Part shown: positions 25,132-38,270 of the stretch, in pieces
Numbering within the stretch: position 1 is the first letter of the stretch
Layout of the letters: each line of letters begins with the position of its first letter
NCBI GenBank assembly: GCA_024734555.1
Contig: JANPWX010020199.1
Location: 2,722,051-2,786,050 of the forward strand
Direction of reading: 5' to 3'
Length of the DNA: 64,000 nucleotides
Source of the DNA: Trochalopteron elliotii
Lineage: Eukaryota; Chordata; Aves; Passeriformes; Leiothrichidae
Notes under the pieces: model-generated
Databases searched by the model: none
What the model was told of the DNA's origin: nothing
The model's input: the letters and a program-made list of their open reading frames with translations, nothing else
Position numbers and translations under genes: made by a program

Positions 25132-28100
25132 CATGCCTAAAATTAGACTTCTGAATCCATATTTAGGCAATTAAGTAAAAGGCCTAATTATGAAGACTGC
25201 TAAGCAGCCAGGAGCACCTATTTTACTTGGTGTCATCCTATTGCAGTGAGGGCAGTGAACTAGCTGGCTCCTGAAAAATGTAGCTGAGTTTCTAGGTTAA
25301 TTATGCAAAATACTTGCTTTGTGACAGAGTGCAACATCAGTGAGATTTATACAAGCAGATTTAGCTGCCTTTTATATACTGAGTGGTACAGAATGATTTT
25401 GGATCTCCATTCATGTGCAAGCTATATGTGGTATGAATGAACACATGAATCAATCATGAATAAAGTGTTTATTACAACTCCGTTTCTAGCTCTGATTTAT
25501 GTTCTTCTATTCTGTTTTCTTCCATTTTTATCACTTTTTTTTTGTTTAATCTTCAGCTGCACATTACTTTGGGGTTTGGCAGGCACTTGAAGATTAGTCA
25601 TGTAACGTTATCAGAGCACAAGAAGTAAATTAAAATATTACAAATTAATTTTTGTCCAAATATTACAAATTATTAAAATCATTATTTAAGAACTTAAATA
25701 TTAGAAAACACAAGTACTGATGTCATATTACCGTGCACCTGAAAAAGACAGTCAAAATAATGGAAAAGTAAATCTCACTTATTTTTATGAAAAAGTAGCA
25801 CATTATTATAGATGATTCTGTTTCAGAAATGGTACTGAATACATCCATAAGTAAAAAATCCCCAAAACAAAAACACCCCAAACAAAAGTAATCTGAATTC
25901 TGCTCCAACAGCTAGTGTTTCTCTGCATCTGTAAAGTACAAGACAGTAAAAGAACCCTGTCAAGGCTTAGAGTTCTTATGGGACAGGTTTCCCTGCAGGA
26001 CTGAAATGTTGATTTGTAGGAAACTTAAACAAAACTATCATTTCTAAATGCAGCTATCACCAAACCTTGACATGCAATCTTTCCTTCTAGAATTGTTGCT
26101 GTGTTTTCACTGAAGTGTGCAATGGATTTCATGTACTCAGGTGCAACTTGTTGAGAGTGCATATGTGTATCTCTAATCTCTTAAAATTTTCAATTTGAAG
26201 TCTCCAACTGCTTAAGGTTGACTTCTAGTGACCTAGAAGACTCAACAGCTAGTGCCAGCATACTGAACAATATTGCCATCCTAACTGAACCCGTTGAGGG
26301 ACTTTGGAAAGACAAGACAGTTTATGCTTCCAGCTGCACAAGAGTAGAGCAAATGTGGCTTTTCATATAACTGTGAGTAGCAATGGACACCACAGCAGAC
26401 TGAAAAAGATAAGCAAGTTCTCAGAAATTACTAAGGTGATATCATGCTACAGCTCAGTCAGAACTGAAACCAAGACAGATTACCAAGCCTAACTAAAAAA
26501 TTACTAAAGAGTACATATCTTACCTTCTTATTTTCTTTCTTTCAATGATTTCTGCAAGCATTTATTTATTCAGGAAGTGCTGATCACCATGAAGGACACT
26601 GTAGAAAAGAATAATTTCCCATTATTTTCAATTCTAATGAAAACTCCCATCTATTTTCAAAACTCTCATACCATTTTTAAAGTGCCATTATTCTCTACAC
26701 TGTGTTCACTCTCCACAATGTCTGAAACAGGAACTGATGGACTGGTAAGCCAAATCCCTCCTTTACTCATGGTTTTAATATTACGTCTCTCAAGTATATA
26801 TCCAGGACTAGCTACACTGCATTCCTCCACTTGGCACTATTTCTGCTCAGTTCCCTATAATTTCACTTGCTATCCTCTTTCCATCCTGCTGGCCTTGGCA
26901 AAGCATCCCTCAAAGGTATGGCACCTGTGGCTGGCCCTTGTCTTTATACATAACAGGGCCCACTGGAGAATGCAGCACCCTAAATCCTTAACTCAGGTAT
27001 ATTCAACAACTCTGCAGATTTTCCTTACCTGTGAAGTAGAGGGGGAAAAATATGTCACATACTGCTGTTTTACCATGCAGCCTTAATCTGGAGGTTTTAA
27101 TATCTCCAGGTTTTGAATTGAAATGTTATACAAATATGTCATTCTTTATGACAAGAGCCAAATAAATGCAAATACTATCATTAAACAGAGACTTGAGTCT
27201 AGGGTGTAGTGGAGAGATCAAATGACAGAGGCAGTAGTTTTTGCTCAAGAAAAGGAAATGTTAGTGCTCTTCCTCTTAAAAGAGTAATGCAACTGCAGCA
27301 CACCAGTTGGGTTACACCTATCTGGGTGCTACACAGCATAAATACTCCAAACCAGGTCTCCAGAAACTATCATTAAACACAAAACCAGTGATTCAACCCC
27401 AGACTGAAACAGTACACTATCTAGCTGCTGTGATAAATCTCATATTTCTGCTGAAGCCTGGGCTTGCCTAACCACATTCTGCAAAAAAGCCTCTAACTAC
27501 CCCTCAGAGACAAGACACATGCACACGGTCTCTTTGGTACAAAATACATAATTTTTAAATATCATTTTTACCTGTAACATACATGCATGTTCTATGAGTG
27601 AAGCCTCACAACTTCTTTCTTGACTGTGATTATCAAATAGCACACACTTAAACTGGATGACAAGAGGAACCATAACTCTCTGTGAGTCAATCAAAGACAG
27701 TGTGGTTTGTCTAGCTTGGATAAAGAAGCCTTTAATCTTTACATGCACATTATTTGTTCTGCCATTGCACAGTGCCCACCATGGTGAGACCCTCATCTAG
27801 AGCTAGAACAAACAGACAGTATAAAATAGAGAAGCTCTTACCTCCTTTCATAACTGATGAGTTATCATCTTCTCAGGCATCTAAATACTGTGCTTACTCA
27901 TAATGCTGACTGAAGATCAAACGAGCGTGTAGACAGCCTTCCCCCCACAACCTCTCATCCCTCTCCTCACACAGCTGTTCACAGCACATTTGAGGTCAGT
28001 CCAGTCAAAGCTACCTCAGCTTTGCTACAATTTCTGACAATACTGTAGCTTTTGGATGCCAGTGCAAACAAGCTGCCATCACATCCCCAGGATTAGGAAA

Positions 28101-30050
28101 GATTTTAAATTTCAGTCAACTTGGCCTTATTTGTTTGCCTTAGCTAAGATGAGGAGATGTCAAACTGCACAATTTCCATAGCTGTCAAGGATGTTTTTGA
28201 ACATGCAAATCTGCAGTACATTTTATCGCAAACATTGCAAAAATCTTTAAAACCAGGACATATGAAATATGTATACTTTTTCTTTTGGTTATAAAAAAGT
28301 CTCTATCTCGGCATATAGGCCTTCACCCTGTATGTCAATGTATTTGTCTCTTTTGTCTTGTAGCCAAATGGAAAAAATAAAGCATCAACAGCATTGTCAG
28401 CTCCTTCAATTTATCTTGTTTCAGCCTTTTATTATACACAGGCACGAAGAATATTATTCTTACTCAGTTTTTATTTTGCTTGGAAGCCTTGAAATTTTCT
28501 GACGATGGGATCTAATCTCATATACCAGCCTTAATTTACCCTATCAAGCAGGTATCCAAGAGAGGTGAGTGTACAAAGCAGCTGCTTGCCTAACATCCTG
28601 AGGGATGATGAGCAGCCTGGAGGGTACTGGGTTAATCTATCAGTTGTCAGATATACACTAGTCTTCCTCACTCATGATCACACTGTCAACCCACAACCCA
28701 GAAAACATCTGACTATGGTGTGTGCAGCACATTAAAAGCAAGTAAAAGATGCCAGCGTCTTAGAACTTAATGCATAGAAGCTATTTACAATAACTAGATA
28801 ATTATAGCTAACCCTTTCCAACAGCCGTCACCACTAGTGCAAGTAAGTTCATTTGCTCAAACAAGTACATTTAACATAATGAACTTATAATAAAATATTT
28901 TTTTTAAGAAATGTATGTGTAAGCCCCAAATTAATTTCATTTTGGGTGTTTTGAAATAAAGATGTATAAATGTGTACAAAGTTTAAACCTATTTTATTTA
29001 CTTTAGGCACACAGGCATCTCTTTTAGCTCTTTTTTACCCAGCACTGTGCTCTCTCCACAAACCTCAGTCACTGTTGATGCACACAGGGGCAGAGCTGGT
29101 GGTGATTCATCAACCATTAAGTCTGATGCTGAACTTTCTTCCAGCTGTGTTATAAACTACACGTAAACTGGATCTTGCTCTCACAACAGAATTCTGCCCT
29201 TTTCATGAGAAAACACTGAGTTTTACCTGCCTAGGAGTTTTCTTCTTGGTTACAATTGCAGGTTTCATGTTAGATGGGCCACAGCAACAAGGGAAGATTT
29301 GAAATGCTAATGAAAGACCCAGACAAAACAGACTGAAGGATCTGTTAAAGAAACTGTAGAATCAACTAAGATTCAGAGAGAGAAAGTGAAAACAGTACAG
29401 TACTTATCTCTACTGTGGCGTGTTGCCTTTATCAGGCAGAAATGCTGAAGACTATTCCCTGTTTTTGACCTATCGTTTAGGTTCATTTTAAATCATTTAT
29501 TTTGAATAAGTGAGATCACTCTGTTCTGGTTACAGGACCCCTATGCAAAATACCAAAATACCATGCTTCCCCACTTCCCACATGAAATAAACATACAGGA
29601 GCAAAACAGACAAGATTTCTTATTATATTTGGCAGTTAGTCTTATGACTCATTGGCAATATGAATTTTTTTAGAAACACATTTGTTATAGTATATATAGA
29701 ATGTTAAAACCTTTACATGTTAGAATATTATAAGACTAAGATGAGCACAGCTATTTCCAGTACAGAAATACAGTTGACAAAAAATAAGAGTGATTCAAAC
29801 ACTGCTCTTTTACTTTTTTTTTAAGGACAAGAATCCTCTGTGCTCCCTCAGACATCTTCAAGTGGTTGTTGAAATGTATTATTCTGCATGTTTAATACCA
29901 CGTAGGACTCTGAAGACATGAAGTTATACAACGCCTTAGGCAATTATGAACAAGGATTATAGGGAAAAGAAAGGCTGCAATGTAGAGAATAAGCAGCATG
30001 ATATAAGTGGAATATTTGATATTTAGGGCAACAAAATAAATACCATGCTG

Positions 30051-30660
30051 TCTTGACTATCACAATGCAAGATACCATTTCTTTTCTACGCATCTCAGAT
30101 CTATTTATCTGAACCAGCAATGTTCAAATTCATTAATGAAGCCATTATTGATTTGTGGAACGTGACTTAAAATCTCAACAAACACTGAACAATCTGTGAG
30201 AAGCTCTTAAATACTGAACGTATGTAACTAGACATCTCAATTTAACAACCAGACATACATTTAGCAGCATTAATAGCTAGGCACTTAATGGATCAATTCC
30301 CACTGTTTGTGTAATGTGGAAATAAAAAAAGGTTTATTAAATGACAAGCTTTCCCTGGTTTGTGCTAATTAATTATACACTGCATCTGACTGCTAATTTA
30401 GTGGGAAAATGCAGCCCAAAACTATGGTTTCTGCTTGAACTTTGCCTCAGCACCACCTAATTCTGCTCAGAGTGCAGCTGCGACCTGCCTCTGAACGACA
30501 GCAGTATTAAATTAGAGCACAAGGCCATCAATTTAATAAGTACTGTAGCAGGTAATTTGAATAAGGACAGTATTAGTATTCTACCAGTGCACAACTAAAA
30601 GCAGCTGACCTTTCAGACCAGAGAAGATCCTTGAACACATCTAGCTGAATCGGTGAACAC
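30051..30660. promoter_or_regulatory. Candidate conserved non-coding element (homeodomain-type motifs)
   Basis: The stretch lacks repeats and contains many TAAT-core sites: the palindrome TTCATTAATGAA at 30129-30140, GCTAATTAATTAT at about 30364-30376, TGCTAATTTA at 30391-30400 and further ATTAAATTAG/ATCAATTTAATAAG sites near 30505-30540. Paired TAAT sites of this kind are common in vertebrate developmental enhancers. TAAT cores are also frequent by chance in AT-rich DNA. Conservation cannot be seen from one sequence, so this is inference only. Confidence 0.25.
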
Positions 30661-33600
30661 AGTAATAATCTGACCATGTTAAGAGTGCCAAGAGAGACTT
30701 TTACAGCTCTGCACCCATTACTATATATCAGCTATTCTACAGTATATAAGAACACTTTATGTACAGAAAAACAAGGTTATAAATAGAACAAAGGCAATGA
30801 GGAAGATATATTTCAAGTGGCATATTTGAAAATTTTCCTTATTACCTTGATTTATGGTATAAAGAATATAAAATTAATCAATGCACATAAAAATGCACTA
30901 TGGACACCCACATAACAACCTAGTGACTTTTCACCACAAATTTAGTACTAGGAAGAACACAAGTATGTGTTGTATAGTAAAAGTAAAGCATATAAAATTA
31001 TTTTGCCATCATATCTGTTTTAAAAAGAGAAATATAAGAAGAACATAGCATTTTGTCAGGAGAAAGTGAATGTTTTTCAGCTAATTGACAAGGTTTTTAT
31101 GAGGTTTATAACTACAATAAATTTTTCATATCAACAAACTGTTGGTGGCACTAAGTGAAATTCCCTTAAATTCAGTGAATCTACTTTGAAAGGAATAAGG
31201 GGTGTTTTTTTGCAAAGGTCTGCTTATAAATATTAAAGATAACACATTGATAGCGACAAAAGAAAAATTGTGATCATACTCATATGATTGAGGGAAGAAC
31301 AATTTATATGAAAAACCAGAACAACAATTTTCTGGTTTGTTAATTTTGTGAGAAATTGGTGGAAGAGGGAGGTATTTTCTTTAACTGTGTGAAGGGAAGA
31401 TTTTTAAAGAGTAGATAATACCAGTCTGCAGGCATCTCAGAGATATCTTCTAGACGATCTTCTTAAATAGGAGTAGGGTTTTCCATATGGTCCTAATACC
31501 TATTTATCTGGATGTCCCTTTAAGTAATTCTCAGATTGATACAGTGGAAAAGCTCTCTACCATTCCAAAACAGCTCCAAAAGCTGGGATGTACAGTAAAA
31601 CCTGACTGAGGTTCTTGTTGTTTATTTCCATCCTGAAAGATACAGTTTAGGCCCTCAGGTCCTACCACATCCACCACTTATTTCAGAAATGGTCATGCAT
31701 TCATGTACTGTCAGTGATCATACAAAAAGCTGTTTACCAATGCATGACTGAAATGTTTAGCAATACCTGATGCCCCTCAAACTGGCAGACCATTTATTTT
31801 CAATGACATAAACCTGTTTAACATGATTTTCCTAGACCTTAACATAGAATTGCACAAAAAAATGTGAAGTTTAAAGGCAACAGTTCTACGGACATATGAA
31901 TTGCTAAATAGCTATGAAAGAATTGATATTTATTTTGTGTCACAGTGCATACTGGTTTTTGAAGCATTGCTTGCAAATATTTGACACAGTCTGAGCTTTT
32001 AAACCTGTCATCACAGCAAACAGATGTAAGTTAATTTTGGACGTTTAGCTTTCATCCTCCCAAGCTGGAGCTAATGAGAGCCACCCGTTCAGGTCGGCAG
32101 TAAGACTCAGCAGAAGAGCTATGCATATTTATGCAGACTCCTGGAAACTGACACAGTTTGTCACATCTCCTCAGAAGCCAGTTCAGAATTTCAGACCATT
32201 TTTACTTTCCTTATCACTGGCAGGAAAATGAACTGAATTTGGAGGGACAATTGATATGTCGATAATGTTACAATACTGAGCACAGTTTTCATGGCAGTAA
32301 CCAGGCATACATCATATTGACAGACAATTTACAAAATGGTATTGTTCAGTTAAAATATGCATAAAGCATTGTGGGCTATATAAAATATTTATGGTACAGA
32401 TGCAAATGGCAGGTTAGAGGACCCCTCTGGGGCAGAAGGAGTCCAGTCTGGAAGGAACACAAAAGAAAAACAATATGGAGGTTAAAACAGTTGATATGGA
32501 AATGGGCAGGATAAAGTCACATGTGGAGGTGACTTGCTGCCTTTAAAATAATGCTGTCCTCACTTGTGGTTTCACAAAGTCCCACAGCATTGTGGCCATG
32601 AAAATGTTTTCATTTTATACATATTTCAGATTAAAACATGGGTATTGTCCCAGATTACAAGTTTAACAAGTATGAAAGTGAACTGTGTGGTGGGGGAAAA
32701 AAGGATCAAAATTATAATGACATATTAAAAAAGAGACCAAAACTGAATGATGACCAGGGGTTAGAGAAACAGGACCATGTGATTCCAGGTTTGGTTTTTG
32801 TTCATCCCCAATTCTAGTCTAATTCATGCCTTTTCTTAGTAGCAGGCTAAATACAAAGGATGAATTTATACCCAACCCATCATTAATGAAAAGATCCATG
32901 AAAACAAGGATTGATAAAATTCAAATAAAGGAGGAAGATGAGAAAGAATGATATGTAGGGCATTGAGATACCTAAGGAAAAAAGTAGTCCTTTCCTCCCC
33001 CATTTGTTTCACCCTGTGCAGATTCTGCAGTTGCCCAATCAGACAAGATTTCTCCTAGTTTCCAGGGCTAAATTAATGCTGGAAATTGAAAATCATGAAG
33101 TAGACTTGTAAATCAGCAATTTTCAGGGGAAAAAAAAATTATAAACTCATTTGAGTTTTCTCTCTACTTTACTCATCTTCACAGCTCCTTACTTTTGTCT
33201 TTTCTTATTTCCCACAGTTTAAAAAATTATATTGCTACATGTTTAAGCCACAGCAGACTGAGTGTGATATTAAAACATAACACAAAAGACACAAGGCAAG
33301 GTATTTCCATTAAACTTATACTACATAAAAATGGAGGATAAACGGGACATGATTCATTCACGAATAGAGCCTTTAGTCTGATTTGTAGCAGTAAGCATCC
33401 TGTCATAGGCTAAGAATGTATCAAATTACCTTTTCTGCAATTATTAAAATTTCTTCTCCACCTTACAAGTGAACTTAATTTCAAGTGCCAAGAAACTCCC
33501 CAGTGAGCTTTCCCATCAAATATTTCATAACTAAAAAGTTAAATACATCTGCTAAAAGAGGACAAGTAATAGTATAATCCATTTTATTTTAAAAAGGCAT

Positions 33601-36556
33601 GCAATTTCAGAAAGTACTAATACTAATAATATAACCACCTAGTTTAAGTGTGATACTGTAAAATACCTTACCTGCCAGTCTACATATTTAGCATCCACAG
33701 TAGCTGTACTTACAGATGGTATTGCTTAACACAAATTGCTTACCTTTAGAACTATAGTATTTGAGATCAGTTTTAAAACAGCCAAGCAGAAAATGATAAT
33801 TACTGCAATAAATACTGATTTTCTTCAGGGCATCCATGTCATATTAGAAAAAATTCAGTGTCTCAGCTCTACTTAATTAGGCAACTCATGTTTTCACTTA
33901 CTGAAATGGGAAAAAAGTAGTCTATAAATTTGTTAATTAACTAAATGTATTCTGGCATTTCTGACATAGCTACAGTTCTGGAGAGAAGGAAGCAAAAGGG
34001 TGAAATCTCTCTATATAATATAGTAGAAATATAATGATGAACCTATCTTTCTAGACAAATATATTATTTTTCATTGCTAAACCTGAAGCTCTCACAAAAG
34101 AAGCAATGACAACCAGATCTTCTTCCCCGCAAGCAATATCTCTTTTAGAATTATTTCTAAGGATGAGATTATTGACCGCAAGGGTAAAAAGTGTTGAAGT
34201 AGGAACAGTTTCAGAATGTTTCAATGTAAAGCAAGTTTTGCATCCAGTCTTGAATATAGCAGAAATAGAAATTTTGGTGGCTGGCTTTTTTAGCTGTCTG
34301 GTTCTTTTGGTCTCACTCCTTTGTTATGGGGTTCCAGACACTTTGGATGTGACTGCTTTGAAGGTTTTGGCTCTGGTACTACAGCTGCATTGACAGGACA
34401 TTTTATTGCTTTGACTGAGAATTGCAAAGGAAGGCTGTGATTGAGAAAAGTTTCTGTTGGTGCGAGCACTAGTCCCTCACCAGGACTTGTAAATCACATG
34501 TTTGAATGGATCTATGTTCCATGGAAAGCCAGTACCATACCACAATATAGTATTTTTAGGAAGATGGTAAAACAATTTAACTATTTTTGTTTCTGCATTT
34601 AAGCAAAAAACAGAATCCCATTCCCTTTATTTCTTACAGTCAATGACTCCTCTTTTCTGTTTCTGTGCTAAGGAAATTTAATGAGGTTTTTACATTCATT
34701 GTATAATGGAATTAATCTTATCTGAATCCAGCCTTGATAGTCACAATCATACTTGGACCATGGTAAGAGCTCTGCTAGTCTTTAATTACCTTTTCCTCTT
34801 CATTTGTATTCCTTTTCACACAATAAATATCTTTAATGCCATCAATGACACAGTCTCTTTGGCCCTGTTATTTCTGTGACTCACCACAGGAGGAAAAAGC
34901 TAATCCTCATAAACATCCCTATTCCGTGGCTCTACATTGGTGCTTCTCGGCAAAGAGCCCTCTAAAACTGCTAGAAGGGATCAAAATTGTTAAAAATTAA
35001 GACTAGGCTGAGAAAGTAGACAATGGGTCACATAACAGAAAATAATTTATGAAAAAACTCACATCTTGAATATGACTTCAAATCTAGTCACTGTGACTCA
35101 GAAGACTATCAAAGAGCAAGGTAGGGTTATGGACAAAGAAAAGATCCAGTGCAGGGAGCAATTTTCTATGGGAAAAGGCATAGTAAGTTAGGAATGTATC
35201 AGGAAAAAAAGAACCTAAAAGTAACAAGATGAGGAATCATACAATAAAGATCTCTGCAATCATTAAGGGTACACTGAGATGTTTAGAGAATAATTAATAG
35301 CTATTTCACCCTGAGAACTAGCAGACATTTAGGGAACAAGTTTTAGCGCCAACGAAAATAACCAAGTGCATTATGCAAATAAACAGATGCAACCTTTGGC
35401 TCAGGATACTGTAAAGTATAAACAGATTCTAAAAGGATTCAAGGGGCATAAGCCCAGGTTTACATCCTTCTGGATGTCCAGTTCTCAGCATAGTATGGTC
35501 AAAGAAAACTCCAAAGAAAACCTGTCCACATGGGTGTGCCATCATTAACCAATACATGGTCAAACCCACTAAATCATTGGAATTTTCTCAAAAAATCAAA
35601 AATTTCAGGTTTTCATGGCTTTTATGTTCTATTGCAAAGTATGAATTAATGAAATTATCTTTCTTCTAAAATACTTGAAGTTTATAATCATGATCCAGGT
35701 CCAAATCTCAGTTTATTAATTTTAAACAATACCAAACAACAAGCCACAAACATTATATGTGGCTGAATTCAGACCTTGGGTTTCTTTCACCATTGTTCTC
35801 TTCTCAATGACTGTTGAAATCACCCTAGTCCTGCTATTCACAGTGATTCCTGAATGATGGCATCATTGCCATTGGTGAATTCTGGCATCATTTTTCATTA
35901 GGTCCTCTTCCTAAGGCTTCACTCCTAAGCTTTAGCTAAGTGTGCTGATTTTTCCTGCCTAAGGAAAAATCTTCAATATATTGTCTAATCTATTCAGCCT
36001 CATAGCTAAAACACCTCACATCTTGATTACTGAGACATCATCTTGGTCACATTGTTAAATAAAACCTTGTCCCCCTCATATCCTTTAGAATGCTATTGGA
36101 AAGATAAAATGTAATGCTTTTTTACGTGTAATCTTTGTCTATTTATAATACAAGCAAACCACAATAGTATTACTAATAAAAATAATAATAATATCATGGT
36201 AAATATAAGAATAATACTTAAAAGTAATTTCATAATACACACTACAACAGACAAATCTCAAACAAATATCTATTCTCATTTCAGTTTTATTAAAGTAGAC
36301 CCCAAAAATGACTTGAATAATTTCTTTGTTTACAGTGGTTCTCACAAGAGGAAATGTGACTATCTCCCAATCTGGACTGGCCCAAAGACCCTGTAACAGG
36401 CAATTCAAACATATCTAGGGATTTTCGTAAGGATCACCTTATGATGTTCTAGTTCTTGGGTTTAACTGAAGCCCCCAGACCAATAAAAGACAAATATTCA
36501 CTGAAAAGGGAATACTTATTTCAGTGTTTCCTCTTGGTTTTAAAGAACTGTTTTAG
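30661..36556. other. Non-coding DNA with a second regulatory candidate and a weak pseudogene candidate
   Basis: No recognised gene was seen. Points of note are the octamer-like cluster at 31990-32420 and a minus-strand frame at 34051-34620 broken by only two stops (both under findings). An ATT/AAT-rich run lies at 36175-36195 just before the large CR1. Otherwise it is AT-rich unique-looking DNA. Confidence 0.6.
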
Positions 36557-38270
36557 AACCAAAGAATCAAAGAACATTTTGGGTTGCAAGGGATGTTTAA
36601 AAGTCATCTTTTAAATTTTTAAGCCAGCTCCATTGTTGTGGGAAGTGACACCTTCCACGAGATCAGGTTGCTCCAAACCCCGTCCTGCCTAGGCTTGAAC
36701 ACTTCCAGCTGGGACAGCCACAGGTTCTCTGAGCAACTTTTTTCACTGCCTCAGCACCCACACAAAGAATTTCATCCTAGACTTTAATCTAAACCTTCCC
36801 ACTTTCAGTTTAAGGCCATTACCCCTTACCCTATCACTCCATTCACTTGACAGAAGGTCTGCTCCTTCTCTTTTGTAGTCTCTCTAGGCACTAGAAAGGG
36901 CTGAGTTCTCACCAGAGCCTTTCCTTCTCCAGGTTGAACAACCCCAAGTCTCTTATCTTGACTTCATACCAGTGGTGCTCCAGCTCTCTGATCATGTTTG
37001 TGTCCTTCTCTGGATTATTTTCAACAGGTTCTTGTGCTGGAGAGGTGGACGCAGCATTCCAGATGGGGTCTAAGAATAGAGGAGCAGAGTACAGAATCAC
37101 CTGTCTGGCCCCACTGTGTATGCTGCTTTTGATGCAGGCCAGGACACGGATGGCTTTCTGGGCTGCAGGTGCACATTGACACCTCATGTCCAGGCCCTCA
37201 TCCAACAGCACTCCCAACTCCTTCACCTCAGAGCTGTTCTTGATTTGTACTGGAGATTTGCCTGACCTGTGTCCAGGACCTTGCACTTGGTCTTCTTGTG
37301 CTTCATGAAGCTCACAGAGACCCACTTCTTCACCTTGTCAAGGTCTTTCTGAATGTCATACCTTCTTTCCACCACACCAGCAGCACCCCTCATCTTGGTG
37401 CCACCTGCTGAAACTTTCTGAAGGTGCTCTCAATCCCACTGTGTATGTAATTGATGAAGATATTAAAAAGTATTGGTCCCAGCAGAGAACCTTGGGGGAC
37501 ACTCTTTGTTCCTGGTTGCCACTTGAACACTGAGCCATTGATGGCGACATATTGGACAAGGCCATCAGGACCCTATCTCATTCTTCTAGTAGTCCATCCA
37601 TCAAACCCATATTTCTCCTATTTATAAGTATGCATATTCCATGGGGACATATCAAAAGCTTTACAGAAGTCTAGGCAAATGACATCCACAGCTGTCCCCT
37701 TGTCCATTGATGCAGTCACCTCATTGTAGAAGACCACTAGATTAATAAGGCCCAACTTGACCTTGGTGGAACCATGCTGAGTGTCTCTAATCAACTACTT
37801 GTCTTTCAACACGTGTTCCATGAGGATCTGTTCCATGATCTTACTGGGCATGGAGTTAAAAATGGCTAGTCAGTATTTGTAAGGATTCTCCTTTTCTAAC
37901 TCTTTTTAAAAATGAACATGATTTTTCCCTGGTTTCAGTCATGGGGGATTTCACCTGATTTTCACGAGTTTTCTAGTACAATAAGGAACTTGGGAACTAT
38001 GTAATCAGGACTCTAGGATGCATCTCATCAGGTGACATGGATTTGTGTGTTTCTCCTCAGGTGGTCTTGAATCTCATCTCACTTACGATGGGAGGGAATT
38101 AATCCCCCAAATTCCTCCCTTGACATTCAAGGGTTTGAGAGGTGTGGGAAGAGAAATTATCATTGAATACTGAGGTAAAATATTTCTGAGTACCTTGTCC
38201 TTCTTTATGTCAGGTCTTACTGGTTCTTCTGTCTTGCGTAGCAGTGGGATGCATTTACCTATGCTGCCTA
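36557..38270 (-). mobile_element. CR1 LINE copy, about 1.7 kb, minus strand
   Basis: The left edge holds a degenerate octamer tail (AACCAAAGAATCAAAGAAC), followed by the reverse complement of a CR1 3' UTR (36600-36900, including the segment meaning 'ctgggacagccacaggttctctgagcaac'). The minus strand then enters the reverse transcriptase C-terminus (37340-36909) and continues upstream through the central RT (about 37340-37620) and the segment ahead of it (37760-38230). It has no visible 5' UTR and is 5' truncated near 38270. It carries more continuous CR1 sequence than any other copy in the window. Confidence 0.92.
36909..37340 (-). pseudogene. CR1 reverse transcriptase C-terminal remnant (138 codons open)
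   Basis: A minus-strand open frame reads as the C-terminal end of the CR1 RT: KELGVLLDEGLDMRCQCA, then AAQKAIRVLACIKSSI, then a tract ending IRDLGLFNLEKERLW. These are standard CR1 positions after the catalytic palm. Upstream (37356-37565) the protein continues only in another frame, and the catalytic box is not intact, so the gene is dead. The surviving 138-codon run is simply a stretch not yet hit by a stop. Confidence 0.88.

Larger units (their letters stand above)
22128..30050. other. Non-coding DNA with one long unassigned open frame
   Basis: No recognised gene was seen. It includes a 15 bp-stem palindrome (22896-22927), an A/G-rich tract (25090-25131) and the longest gap-free open frame of the window (26577-27086 plus, 169 codons). 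That frame matches no family I know and is discussed under findings. The remainder is AT-rich with scattered short open frames at chance level. Confidence 0.6.
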
